Origin: an uncultured Fretibacterium sp.
GTDB taxonomy: Bacteria > Synergistota > Synergistia > Synergistales > Aminobacteriaceae
NCBI GenBank assembly: GCA_947168585.1
Contig: CAMVMK010000002.1
Span: forward strand, 1-64,000
Direction: 5' to 3'
DNA length: 64,000 bases
Program-made: the position numbers and the translations under genes
The notes under the pieces: model-generated
What the model was told of the DNA's origin: nothing
What the model saw: the letters and a program-made list of their open reading frames with translations, nothing else
Databases searched by the model: none
In this document: piece by piece, positions 1 through 8,489 of the stretch
Layout: each line of letters begins with the position of its first letter
How positions within the stretch are numbered: the first letter of the stretch is position 1

Positions 1-187
1 CTTCGGCGCGACGGATTTTGTCTCTGAACTGGCGGGCAGCGTTCTGTCGTGCTTCTTTCAAAGAATTTTCAGCGTCTGCGCTTGCACGGTTAAGTTTCTT
101 TGCGGCATCTTCCTTAGCTTTCTGCACGGCGTTGGCAGCCTGAACTTCAGTGGCCTTGATCTCAGCGATCGTAGGGTTATCCGCCAT
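1..187 (-). CDS. V-type ATPase G/H-like subunit, N-terminal part (runs off the left edge)
   Basis: The first 62 codons of a minus-strand gene are present; the rest lies outside the window. The peptide begins MADNPTIAEIKATEVQAAN and continues as an alanine-, lysine- and glutamate-rich helix without proline after the first residues. This is the pattern of the peripheral-stalk G/H (AhaH) subunit of V/A-type ATPases, which holds the catalytic head against the membrane sector. The start is well supported by a GGGGAGGTGA ribosome-binding sequence 6-8 bases upstream. The family call rests on composition and length of helix only; another coiled-coil protein is possible. If correct, the rest of the ATPase operon should lie to the left. 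Confidence 0.55.
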   Translation of the reverse strand, partial: MADNPTIAEIKATEVQAANAVQKAKEDAAKKLNRASADAENSLKEARQNAARQFRDKIRRAE

Positions 188-301
188 GTTTATGTTCACC
201 TCCCCTTCCTAAATTAATTATGAATATTTTTTGAAATACAATCTGAACGAGATTAAATTATATATAAAATTTTAATCGATTCAAGCGTGATTTTAACGAA
301 A

Positions 302-326
302 TTAGGAGTGAGGGGTTAGGGGTTAG
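302..326 (+). repeat. Heptamer array (TTAGGAG/TGAGGGG/TTAGGGG)
   Basis: Three and a half consecutive degenerate 7-mers of the AGGRG type read on the plus strand, 22 bases before the TATAAT of element A. One of more than a dozen such arrays in the window. Confidence 0.8.
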
Positions 327-344
327 AAATTAAAATCAATTTAA

Positions 345-463
345 TGTTATAATTTCTTTAAGAAAAAAATTTCAGAATAAAATTTCAGAGAAAAAAATAT
401 TTTTCAACTACTTTTTCAACTACAAAAATCTCAAAATTTTTCAGCGTTAATAAATTCTCACGG
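345..463 (+). repeat. Doublet element A: extended -10, two TTT-N6-ACA 12-mers, CTCACGG
   Basis: TG-T-TATAAT lies at 345-353. A tandem 12-mer pair (TTTTCAACTACT, TTTTCAACTACA) occupies 401-424, followed by an A5/U5 hairpin candidate, and CTCACGG begins at 457, 33 nt after the pair. The same layout recurs on the minus strand before prfB and before the exported nucleosidase, and on the plus strand at 36.0 kb. The element would be transcribed towards the GGDEF gene. It may be a leader or a small RNA. Confidence 0.7.
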
Positions 464-580
464 ATTAAAAATTAAAATTAAAAATTCAAAAATTTTTCAG
501 CGTCTTTAATCTCAAAACTTAATATATAATTTCTATCGTAAAAAATAAAAAAAATTAAAAGGAGCTGTTCGATTTTTATT

Positions 581-1933
581 ATGCTGGCCGTTTCACTATT
601 AAGATTTTGGAATGAAACCACAGCGGCCTTAGTTACGACAGGCTACGGTTTATTTCATATTGAGGCTGAATTAGTCGCTACGATAGTTATAGCGATTATT
701 TTTAATCATCAGCTGAACACTTCTACGCAGACTGAAGCGAGAATTTATTGGCTGAGATTATTATTCGCTCAATTCATGTACTGCTTAACGTCAGTCTTTA
801 GAGTTTTAGTCAACGTCGGAATAATTTCAAATTCGCCGATGGTAGCTTATACGATTCTGGCTTTGAATTTCATGGCTATGCACGCGGCGGCGTGGCTTGC
901 TTTCGTTTACGTTGAAGTCAGCCAAAAGTCCCCTTTAGTCGGCTCGGTAAAATATAAAATTTTATCGGCAATTCCTTTAATGATAGAAGGCGCGATTTTT
1001 ATTTTCGCTCCGATGTCGGGCTTGACTATAAATTCTATGACGGGCTCATTGAAAATCGGCTCTCTGTTCCTGCTGATGATGACGACTGCACCGTTATATT
1101 ATTTCGCGGCGGCTGTGCTTGCTTGGTTCAGGCGTGCTAAAATGACACGCTATGAACGCGACACTACAGGCCCTATAGGAATTTATCCGACAGTTTTATT
1201 TATAGTGATCTGTATTCAGGCTATAAACTGGAAAATTCCGCTTTTCTGCAACGCTATAATGATCGCTGACGTTTACGTTTATATAAGATATTCCGACAGC
1301 CTCGTCTCGATTGACCCGCTTACGAAAATTCCGAATAAAAACGGCCTCACTATGATTTTAGCGGAATATATCAGGAAAATTAACACGGCTCCGGTCGAAA
1401 ATGACGTTGAAAACGAGAGAAATCTTTATGTATTTGCTGTAGATGTTGACGATTTGAACGACATTAACGCAAGTTACGGAAGAATAGACGGTGATAATGT
1501 TTTAATAACGGTGGCTCAGGCTCTTAAAAAATTCAGCGAGGAAGCTCACGAATGTTTTATCTCAAGATATTACGGCGATGAATTTATTTTAGTTGCTGAA
1601 ATCGCCGGGAAAAATGAATTTGATATGTTTATAGAACACGTTCGCAATTATATCGGAAATGCCGCGATAACTAAACGACTTCCGTATTATTTGCGCGTCA
1701 ATGTAGGCTGGGCAAAATATGAAAAGTTCAGCAAGTTAGAAACTGTTTCAGGTTTAATCGAAGAAGCTACGAGAGTTCTTAACGAAAATAAAGAACAGCG
1801 TAAATTCCAAAACTTTTGGCAGCAAGGAAGCAGCGACTCTCAGGGGGGGGGGTATCAATTTTATGAAAACGAGCATGTTAGCAATATTTATGACACTTTT
1901 TTTAACAACAACAGGAGACTCTATGGAAATTAA
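581..1933 (+). CDS. Membrane GGDEF-domain protein, probable diguanylate cyclase-like
   Basis: Residues 1-235 hold about six to seven hydrophobic segments. Residues 245-415 form a GGDEF domain, with the metal-binding stretch DVDDLNDIN and the signature at 331-335. The signature reads YGDEF instead of GGDEF, so cyclase activity is uncertain; GTP binding or a receptor role is also possible. No EAL or PAS domain is seen. AAGGAG lies 16 bases before the ATG, a long spacing. Near the 3' end a run of ten G (1843-1852) decides the C-terminus: as assembled the frame runs 71 bases into the next gene, whereas one more G would end it at an ATGA overlap with that gene's start. The last 25 or so residues are therefore doubtful. 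Confidence 0.8.
   Translation: MLAVSLLRFWNETTAALVTTGYGLFHIEAELVATIVIAIIFNHQLNTSTQTEARIYWLRLLFAQFMYCLTSVFRVLVNVGIISNSPMVAYTILALNFMAMHAAAWLAFVYVEVSQKSPLVGSVKYKILSAIPLMIEGAIFIFAPMSGLTINSMTGSLKIGSLFLLMMTTAPLYYFAAAVLAWFRRAKMTRYERDTTGPIGIYPTVLFIVICIQAINWKIPLFCNAIMIADVYVYIRYSDSLVSIDPLTKIPNKNGLTMILAEYIRKINTAPVENDVENERNLYVFAVDVDDLNDINASYGRIDGDNVLITVAQALKKFSEEAHECFISRYYGDEFILVAEIAGKNEFDMFIEHVRNYIGNAAITKRLPYYLRVNVGWAKYEKFSKLETVSGLIEEATRVLNENKEQRKFQNFWQQGSSDSQGGGYQFYENEHVSNIYDTFFNNNRRLYGN
1843..1852 (+). repeat. G10 homopolymer at the GGDEF / M13 peptidase junction
   Basis: Ten G lie 10 bases before the ATG of the M13 peptidase. G10 gives a 450-residue GGDEF product overlapping the next gene; G9 joins both genes into one frame; G11 or G8 gives a TGA that overlaps the ATG (ATGA). 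The run is also the only ribosome-binding-like sequence for the peptidase. It may be a slippage switch or an assembly miscount. Confidence 0.75.
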
Positions 1934-3917
1934 AAATAATATTCAAAAAGAAAGTCCGTGGCTTAATTCAAACATTATGGGCCGCGCGGCTTCGTTCGAT
2001 GTTCCGGCAGTGAAAGATGATTTTTATCTTTCAGTTAATTACGATTGGATTAAAAACGCAAAATTGAAACCCGGACGGGCGGCTCACAGCTCTTTTACGG
2101 ATCTTCAATACGAATTAGACGCTAATTTACGCGCTTTAATGACTGACGAAACTTTGAAAGGCCATGACGCTGATTTAATCAGAAATCTTTATGCTTTATG
2201 GCTCGACTGGGACGCAAGAAATAAAAACGGTCTCGGAAAATTAAAAACTCACGTTGAAGCAGTCGAAAAAATAAAATCTATTGACGAACTCAGCGAATAT
2301 TTTAAGAGTGATGAGTGTAAACTATACGGCTCTTCAATCGCTAATTTCAGCTTAGGTCTCGACAATGACGACCCGAATTTTTATAACATTGAAATTTCGG
2401 CGACGGGTTTAAGTCTCGGAGACTCTGCTGAATATAAAAATCTTTCAGCTAACGGCCAGCGCGTCAAAAAAATGTCCGAAGGAATAGCGTTATATATGCT
2501 TAAAAAACTCGGCTATGATGATGACGCGAGCAAAAAAATTCTTGAGCAGTCTTACGAGTTTGAAAAGACTATAGCCGCTTCAATGATGACCGTAGAAGAA
2601 TTAGCCTCTCCGGAGTCTTTGAAAAAACTTTACAAGAATAAAATTACTCTTGAAGAAATCCGCGAAAAATCTAAAATTTTTCCGTTCGCTGAAATTTTAG
2701 AGTCTTATAAAGTTTTCTCCGACCGTATGAATTTGCAGCAGCCTAAATGGCTTGAGGCTCTGAATAAAATTTATAACGAGTCTCAGCTTGAAAACATAAA
2801 ATCTTATTTAATCCGAAATATAGCTTCAGGAGCTATAACAAGAATTGACGAACAATCTTTCCGCGAATATCAAAGATTAAGCCGCCAGCGTTTAGGCATA
2901 AAAGAAAGCGCGCCGGATAATGAAATCGCAGCAGATTTTGTTCACGGACATTTATTAACGCCGCTGTCAAAAATTTATGTCGAAAAATATATCAGTCCCG
3001 AAACTAAGCAGGACGTTACTAATATAATTAACGAAACGATCGGATATTACCGCGAAATGTTAAAGAACGAGACTTGGCTCTCTGAGTCGACACGGGAAAA
3101 AGCTGTCGAAAAACTTGACGCAATTAAGCCGAGAGTTGCTTATCCGGACAAATGGCGCGACTACAGCGGACTCGATATTAAATCTAAAAATGACGGCGAA
3201 ACTTTAGAGACTGCTCTCGAAAAGTTAAATAAATTCGGCTGGGAAAATTTCTACAGCAAATTAAACACGAAAGTTGACCGCGAGATGTGGGGCGACAGCG
3301 ATGTAATAATAGTAAATTCTTATTATTCACCGTCAAAGAACGAAATTTTTATAATCGCAGGAATTTTGAGCGGAGATTTTTACGGCCCTCAGCGTTCACG
3401 AGAAGAAAATTTAGGCGGTATCGGAGCAGTTATCGGCCACGAACTTTCACACGCCTTTGACACTAAAGGTGCTCAGATGGATAAGAACGGAGCGATTAAG
3501 GACTGGTGGCAGCCTGAAGACTACGAGAGATTTCAAGCCCGTGCTGACAGATTAATAAAATATCTCAGCGGAATGAAAGTAACTCCCGAAGGAGATTTTT
3601 ATAACGGCTCTTTAGTCCAGACTGAAACTATAGCGGACATGGCCGGAGTAAAAGCAATGTTGGGACTTGCCTCGAAAATTAAAGCTGAAGGCGGAGATTT
3701 TGATTACGATAAATTTTTCAGGTCTTACGCCAGAGTTTGGGCGAATATCATGACCCCGGCGAGGCTTGATTATTTATTGAAGATTGATGTCCACGCTCTG
3801 CCGTATATCAGAGTAAACGCTGTCGTCCAGCAGTACGAAGAATTTTATAAAACTTACGGAATTAAGAGCGGCGACTTGATGTATCTTGCTCCGGAAGAAC
3901 GTGTAGCAGTCTGGTAA
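1863..3917 (+). CDS. M13-family zinc metallopeptidase (PepO / neprilysin-like), exported
   Basis: A full-length 684-residue M13 peptidase. The HExxH zinc site is HELSH at 526-530 and the third ligand is E588 in ETIAD; the substrate-binding NAFY-type motif is represented by NSYYSPSKNEIF just before, and the C-terminus ends in ERVAVW. Residues 1-20 look like a signal peptide, so the enzyme probably cleaves peptides in the periplasm. A second ATG at 1923 would remove the signal and is less likely. The gene follows the GGDEF gene across a G10 run and may be translationally coupled to it. Members of this family degrade small peptides; the substrate here cannot be read from the sequence. Confidence 0.92.
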   Translation: MKTSMLAIFMTLFLTTTGDSMEIKNNIQKESPWLNSNIMGRAASFDVPAVKDDFYLSVNYDWIKNAKLKPGRAAHSSFTDLQYELDANLRALMTDETLKGHDADLIRNLYALWLDWDARNKNGLGKLKTHVEAVEKIKSIDELSEYFKSDECKLYGSSIANFSLGLDNDDPNFYNIEISATGLSLGDSAEYKNLSANGQRVKKMSEGIALYMLKKLGYDDDASKKILEQSYEFEKTIAASMMTVEELASPESLKKLYKNKITLEEIREKSKIFPFAEILESYKVFSDRMNLQQPKWLEALNKIYNESQLENIKSYLIRNIASGAITRIDEQSFREYQRLSRQRLGIKESAPDNEIAADFVHGHLLTPLSKIYVEKYISPETKQDVTNIINETIGYYREMLKNETWLSESTREKAVEKLDAIKPRVAYPDKWRDYSGLDIKSKNDGETLETALEKLNKFGWENFYSKLNTKVDREMWGDSDVIIVNSYYSPSKNEIFIIAGILSGDFYGPQRSREENLGGIGAVIGHELSHAFDTKGAQMDKNGAIKDWWQPEDYERFQARADRLIKYLSGMKVTPEGDFYNGSLVQTETIADMAGVKAMLGLASKIKAEGGDFDYDKFFRSYARVWANIMTPARLDYLLKIDVHALPYIRVNAVVQQYEEFYKTYGIKSGDLMYLAPEERVAVW

Positions 3918-3920
3918 AAA

Positions 3921-4352
3921 ATGCAGTATAAATTTTACGGCTGTGAAAAAGCAAAAGAAATTCAAGCTATAAATCACGAATATAAAATTAAAACGCCGCT
4001 TGATTTATATGATGCTTTATTAAAAATTTGGTGCGAATATTCCTGCGCGCCTCGAATGAGAAATAATTGGAGCGAAGAAAATCCGACACTCGGACAATGT
4101 TCGATAACGGCTTTTTTAGCTCAAGATATTTTCGGCGGAAAAGTTTTCGGAGTTCAAAGGCCGTCCGGTGATGTTCATTGTTATAATGAAGTTGACGGAA
4201 AAATTTTTGATTTAACTAGTGAACAGTTTCAAGGCGAAGAATTAAATTACGAAAATAATCCGCAGCAATTTCGTGAAAAACATTTTGAGGCCAAGCCCGA
4301 GAAAAAAGAACGCTACGAATATTTGAAATCAGAACTTTTGAAATTGAAATAA
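3921..4352 (+). CDS. YunG-like small protein with Cys-His-Asp arrangement
   Basis: A 143-residue soluble protein starting 3 bases after the peptidase stop, so probably in the same transcript. Conserved-looking points are GQC60SITA, DVH86CYN and FD97LTSEQF, the order Cys-His-Asp seen in papain/transglutaminase-like folds and in the Bacillus YunG family, whose role is unknown. No signal peptide or membrane segment. The similarity to YunG is from memory of motif pattern, so it should be treated as a suggestion. No function is assigned. Confidence 0.6.
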   Translation: MQYKFYGCEKAKEIQAINHEYKIKTPLDLYDALLKIWCEYSCAPRMRNNWSEENPTLGQCSITAFLAQDIFGGKVFGVQRPSGDVHCYNEVDGKIFDLTSEQFQGEELNYENNPQQFREKHFEAKPEKKERYEYLKSELLKLK

Positions 4353-4360
4353 AAAATAAA

Positions 4361-4398
4361 AAAAGAGACCTCGAATTAATTTTCGGGATCTCTTTTAA
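4361..4398. terminator. Bidirectional intrinsic terminator
   Basis: AAAAGAGA pairs with TCTCTTTT, extended by an imperfect inner stem, with A and T tracts on both sides. It lies between two convergent genes and can serve both strands. Confidence 0.75.
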
Positions 4399-4412
4399 TT
4401 TGCGTAAAATTT

Positions 4413-5435
4413 TTAGTCAAACATCAACGAGATTTTTCTGATTGACGGGTCGCGGCTGTCTACGAAATCAAAAGCCTTTTGAGCTTCCAAGAACGGGAAT
4501 GTGTGAGAGACCGCGCCTTGAAGATCTACTTTGTGCTCGTTGACGAGTTTTATAACTTCGCCGAATTTTCTATTTTGAAGTCTTGAGCCTCTAATATCAA
4601 GCTCTTTTGAAGTAATTACAAACTGGTTAATTTCGTCCGGAGCAATGCTGAAGCCCATCGTAATAACCCGTGTTGCGTTGCCCGCAGCTTTGCAGGCGTT
4701 TAATAAACTTCCTTTAACGCAGGCCGCATCAATCGTAACTGTCGGGCCGTAGCCTCCTGTGAGTTCTTTAGCGCGTGCGATAAAATCCTCGCTTCTTGAA
4801 TTAATTTTTGCGGTTGCGCCGTTTTTCAAAGCCTCGTCAAGTTTAGCTTCGTCAATATCCGCCATGATAATGCTGTGAGGATTGAAAAGTTTTACAATTC
4901 TTAAAAGGCTGCTTCCTAATGCTCCCGCGCCGATGATTAAAACATCGTCTTCGCTTTCTAACTCCGCGCGTGAACATGCCTGTACTGCAATAGTTGTAGG
5001 TTCAATCATTACAGCGTCTTTGTATTCAAGAAAGTCCGGGATAACGTAGCAGTCGCTCTCAGGAACGGCCATAAATTCGCGGTAACCGCCGTCAATATGA
5101 ACGCCTCTAACCTGTAAATTTTGGCAGACATTCGGGCGCGATTTTCTGCAGGCGTAGCAGTGTCCGCAGGCTGTAACCTGATCGATTATTACGCGCTCGC
5201 CGACTTTTCTATTTTTGACGTTTGAGCCGGTTTCAACAATTTCGCCGACAATTTCATGACCGATAACTCTCGGATAGGTAGCGGCGGCGTTTGTTCCGTG
5301 ATAAATTCCTACGTCAGAGCCGCAGATTCCTGAAGCCTTTATCTTAACAAGAACGTTGTCATGCTCATTAATTTCGGGTTTGGGCATGTCGATAATTTTT
5401 AATTCGTTTGGTTTTACAATTTGTACAGCTTTCAT
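4413..5435 (-). CDS. Zinc-dependent medium-chain dehydrogenase, RspB / L-galactonate dehydrogenase-like
   Basis: A 340-residue MDR dehydrogenase. Catalytic zinc ligands are C38 (GICGSD), H60 and E61 (GHE); structural zinc ligands are C90, C93, C96 and C104; the Rossmann glycine motif is GAGALG near residue 168. The overall pattern resembles RspB and LgoD, which oxidise sugar acids such as L-gulonate or L-galactonate, more than alcohol dehydrogenases. It is the last gene of a TRAP-transporter operon, 12 bases after dctM, so the imported acid is a plausible substrate. Threonine or polyol dehydrogenase activity cannot be excluded. NAD as cofactor is inferred. Confidence 0.85.
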   Translation of the reverse strand: MKAVQIVKPNELKIIDMPKPEINEHDNVLVKIKASGICGSDVGIYHGTNAAATYPRVIGHEIVGEIVETGSNVKNRKVGERVIIDQVTACGHCYACRKSRPNVCQNLQVRGVHIDGGYREFMAVPESDCYVIPDFLEYKDAVMIEPTTIAVQACSRAELESEDDVLIIGAGALGSSLLRIVKLFNPHSIIMADIDEAKLDEALKNGATAKINSRSEDFIARAKELTGGYGPTVTIDAACVKGSLLNACKAAGNATRVITMGFSIAPDEINQFVITSKELDIRGSRLQNRKFGEVIKLVNEHKVDLQGAVSHTFPFLEAQKAFDFVDSRDPSIRKISLMFD

Positions 5436-5447
5436 AAAAATTGCCTC

Positions 5448-6731
5448 CTAAATTCCATAAAGTAAGCCTACGAGCCAGAGCGTAACCGGCGGGAAGTAAG
5501 TTACGAGTAATAATACCGCGAAATTGCAAATTAAGAACGGAACTATAGCTTTTGTTCCTTGAGCGATTGAGATTTTTCCGATTGAAGTCGTTATGAAAAG
5601 ACATACACCGACCGGCGGAGTTGTTAAGCCGATAACTAAATTCAAGACGCACATAACGCCGAATTGAATAGGGCTGACACCAATCGAAGTTACAACAGGA
5701 AGCAAGACCGGGAATAAAATTGTAAGAGCCGCTATAGTCTCCATGAAACAGCCTACGAAAAGCAAAAAGATATTTATAATTAATAAAATTATAAATTTAT
5801 TCTGCGTTACGGATAAAATCCAATTTGCTATCATTGTCGGAATTTGTTCTTTAGTAAGAACGTAAGCGAAAACGTTTGCAAATCCTACAAGAACCATGAT
5901 ACCTGCCGCACCGACCATTGAGTCGCGGATTACAGCAAGAGCAGATTTTATGCTGAGTTCTTTGTAAATAAAAAATCCTACGAATAAAGCATAAAGAACG
6001 GCTATAATACTTGCTTCAGTGGGCGTAACAATTCCCGTTAAAATTCCCGCCAAAATTATTACCATCATCAGCAAAGCCCAAAATGCCTCACGGCCGCTCG
6101 CAATAATTTCGCGGAAAGTTGCGCGTTTTTCATTCTTAGGATAATTGCGTTTTACTGAAATAACCCAAGCAACTATCATCATTCCAACGCCCATTAAAAT
6201 CCCGGGAATTACTCCGGCTACAAACATTTTAGAAACTGAAATTCCCGTTAAAGTTCCGGCCATAATCATCGGCACTGAAGGCGGAATTATAGGACCGATA
6301 CAAGAACTCGCCGCAGTTACTGCTACAGAATAATCAGCGTCATAACCGTCTTTTACCATTGCGGGGATTAAAATTCCTCCGAGTGAGGCCGCGTCTGCTG
6401 CCGCTGTTCCTGAAACGCCAGCGAAAATCATTGACGCTCCGATATTTGCAAGTCCCAGACCGCCGCGTATATGTCCGATAACTTTATCGCAAAATCTTAC
6501 GATTTGATAAGTTATTCCGCCGGTGTTCATCAAATTTCCTGCAAGCATGAAGCCCGGAATACAAAGAAGTGTGAAGCTGTCAAGACCTGAGAAAAATCTT
6601 TGAGCAAAAGTTACAAGCGGCATATTTTCTAAAATAAAATAAAGCAGGCTCGACACTCCGAGACAATAAGCTACAGGGAAGCCGATAAATAAAAATACTA
6701 AAAAACTCAAGAATAATACAGCTACGCTCAT
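5448..6731 (-). CDS. dctM: TRAP transporter large permease DctM
   Basis: A 427-residue, very hydrophobic protein with about twelve membrane segments and typical DctM stretches such as GVSGTAAADAASLGGILIP and GLTTPPVGVCLF. It is the sodium-driven membrane channel of a tripartite ATP-independent periplasmic transporter. The ATG overlaps the dctQ stop by 4 bases. Together with dctQ and dctP it imports an organic acid; the neighbouring sugar-acid dehydrogenase suggests a hexonate or hexuronate. Confidence 0.93.
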   Translation of the reverse strand: MSVAVLFLSFLVFLFIGFPVAYCLGVSSLLYFILENMPLVTFAQRFFSGLDSFTLLCIPGFMLAGNLMNTGGITYQIVRFCDKVIGHIRGGLGLANIGASMIFAGVSGTAAADAASLGGILIPAMVKDGYDADYSVAVTAASSCIGPIIPPSVPMIMAGTLTGISVSKMFVAGVIPGILMGVGMMIVAWVISVKRNYPKNEKRATFREIIASGREAFWALLMMVIILAGILTGIVTPTEASIIAVLYALFVGFFIYKELSIKSALAVIRDSMVGAAGIMVLVGFANVFAYVLTKEQIPTMIANWILSVTQNKFIILLIINIFLLFVGCFMETIAALTILFPVLLPVVTSIGVSPIQFGVMCVLNLVIGLTTPPVGVCLFITTSIGKISIAQGTKAIVPFLICNFAVLLLVTYFPPVTLWLVGLLYGI

Positions 6732-7270
6732 TGTGATACAACCTCCTCGATGTCATAATTTCCGATTGTCTGCTCTTCGGGGGATTTCAATAAATCTTTT
6801 GTGTCAGTGCCGAATAAAAGCAGAATTATTTTAATTGCGTAGGACACAGCCTGAAGAATTACAAATAATAAAATCGAGAAATTTATCCACTGCATGGGAA
6901 GCTGCATAGCTGTTGATACCATTCTGAAACGCAAAAATACAAATTTCGGAATTGAGTAATAAGCTAAATAAACATCAAAAATTATTAAGATTAAGCAGAC
7001 TAAAATCTCATAGAATTTTTTGAAACCTGCCGGAAATTTTGACGTTAAAATATCAACGCGGGCATATTCGTCTTTCATTGAGACAACGCCTGCACCGACC
7101 GCAACTGAATAAATAAAAAGATAACGCGCCGCTTCTTCTGTCCATGACGGTACAAAAGGCAGAAAAGTACGGCTGAAAACCTGAATTACAACCGCGCCGA
7201 TGTAGCCTATCATGCCTACAACAGCTAAGGCGGATAAAATCCAATAATAAATTTTTGTGAGAATTTTCAT
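6728..7270 (-). CDS. dctQ: TRAP transporter small permease DctQ
   Basis: A 180-residue protein with four membrane segments and the DctQ pattern (FLPFVPSWTEEAARYLFIY, then an acidic turn and RVDILTSKFP). It pairs with DctM in the membrane. A good ribosome-binding sequence (AAGGAGC) precedes the ATG. A heptamer array lies between it and dctP upstream. Confidence 0.92.
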   Translation of the reverse strand: MKILTKIYYWILSALAVVGMIGYIGAVVIQVFSRTFLPFVPSWTEEAARYLFIYSVAVGAGVVSMKDEYARVDILTSKFPAGFKKFYEILVCLILIIFDVYLAYYSIPKFVFLRFRMVSTAMQLPMQWINFSILLFVILQAVSYAIKIILLLFGTDTKDLLKSPEEQTIGNYDIEEVVSQ

Positions 7271-7320
7271 CTTTGGGAAGCTCCTTATTAAAAATAAATG
7301 AGGAATTTGGAATTAAAAAA

Positions 7321-7354
7321 TCATTCCTCACTCCTCATTCCTAACTCCTAATTG
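7321..7354 (-). repeat. Heptamer array between dctP and dctQ
   Basis: Four to five degenerate 7-mers (TTAGGAG, TTAGGAA, TGAGGAG, TGAGGAA) read on the minus strand, directly after the dctP stop. Confidence 0.8.
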
Positions 7355-7357
7355 CTT

Positions 7358-8347
7358 TTACTTCGGTTCTGCTGCTTTGATTTTGTCATAAAGCGGCTTG
7401 AGATATTTATATTCGCCCTCCATGAGTTTCTGCATAGCACTGTCAGCAAGTTTTGCAAAAGCGGCCTGATCAACGTCATTAATAATCGTCATGCCTTTTG
7501 AAGTTAAGAAACCTTCTAATTCGGCCTCGTCTTTCAAGAATAATTCATGTTCGTAAGCTTGCATTTCTTTGCCGACTTTCAAAACTATATCCTGAAGATC
7601 TTTGGGCAAAGCCTGAAAACTCTGCTCTGCCATTGCGAAATAAAGCCATGTTCTAAGATGTTCAGTTTTGTCGAGATATTTCTGAACTTCATAGAAATTT
7701 CCTGACTTAATCATAGCAAGCGGGTTTTCCTGTCCTTGAATAGTTCCGCTCTGAAGGCTTGTGAAAACTTCTGAGAATGCCATAGGCGTGGGCTTTGCTC
7801 CGAATGCTTCAAACGTTGAAACCGTGATTGTCGAAGCCGGAGTTCTGATAATCATTCCTTTAATATCATCGGGAGTTCTGACGGGCTTGTTTGATGTAAC
7901 GTTACGCGGACCTCTGACGAAATAAGCAAGGCATCTGAAACCCGCGCCGTCCATGAGCATTAAGTTTTCAATTTCTTTGCCGATTTCGCCGCCTGCAACT
8001 GCTTCAACGTGAGCATCGCTTGTCATAAGGTAAGGAACGCCCAAAATTCCAAGTTCAGGAACGTAAGTCATCATTGACTCGCCGGTGATAACGACATCAA
8101 CTCCGCCGCCTGTTAAAGCCGACTGGATAGTATCAATTTCGTTGCCGAGCTGGCTGTTAGGGTAAATTTTAACTTCGATTTTGCCCTCTGAACGTTTCTC
8201 GACTTCCTGCTTGAAAAATTCGCAGGCTTTGTGCCACGAGTGAGCCTCGTCTACGATGTGAGTAACGGTGATCGTGTAATCCGCAGCAAAAGCCGCCGCG
8301 CATGACGCGAGCATGATAACAAGAACAAGAGCTGAAAGTTTTTTCAT
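7358..8347 (-). CDS. dctP: TRAP transporter substrate-binding protein DctP
   Basis: A 329-residue periplasmic solute receptor. Residues 1-21 form a signal peptide ending AAAFA. The mature part starts ADYTITVTHIVDEAHSW and includes the family stretches YPNSQLGNEIDTIQ and GFRCLAYF, with the ligand-binding arginine in the IIRTPAS region near residue 168. It captures a carboxylate in the periplasm and hands it to DctQM. First gene of the four-gene operon dctP-dctQ-dctM-dehydrogenase. The ATG has GGAGGC upstream. Confidence 0.93.
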   Translation of the reverse strand: MKKLSALVLVIMLASCAAAFAADYTITVTHIVDEAHSWHKACEFFKQEVEKRSEGKIEVKIYPNSQLGNEIDTIQSALTGGGVDVVITGESMMTYVPELGILGVPYLMTSDAHVEAVAGGEIGKEIENLMLMDGAGFRCLAYFVRGPRNVTSNKPVRTPDDIKGMIIRTPASTITVSTFEAFGAKPTPMAFSEVFTSLQSGTIQGQENPLAMIKSGNFYEVQKYLDKTEHLRTWLYFAMAEQSFQALPKDLQDIVLKVGKEMQAYEHELFLKDEAELEGFLTSKGMTIINDVDQAAFAKLADSAMQKLMEGEYKYLKPLYDKIKAAEPK

Positions 8348-8489
8348 AAAAAATTGCCTCCTTAGGGAAAAATAGAAATTTATTAGTGATTAGAATTATA
8401 CGTGAAATAAAATTTTGAGGCAAGAGAAAATTTTATTCCAGCGAATAATTCACTTAATTTTTCTTATAAAATAAAAAAACGAAAAATTT

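Larger units (their letters stand above)
188..580. other. Intergenic region of 393 bp with a heptamer array and doublet element A
   Basis: This gap separates the divergent ATPase and GGDEF genes. It holds a heptamer array at 302-326, doublet element A from 345 to 463, and a second TATAAT at about 528-533 that could serve the GGDEF gene. An AATTTTTCAGCG word appears twice (about 435 and 491). No open frame of interest was seen. Confidence 0.6.

Noticed and set aside
401-424. Doublet element as a minimal CRISPR or iteron array
   Set aside because: Only two units occur per site, with no spacers; the promoter-linked fixed layout suits a leader or small RNA better.
7053-7331. A 92-codon minus-strand frame over dctQ
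   Set aside because: Its ATG comes from the heptamer array and it is out of frame with a well-supported dctQ.
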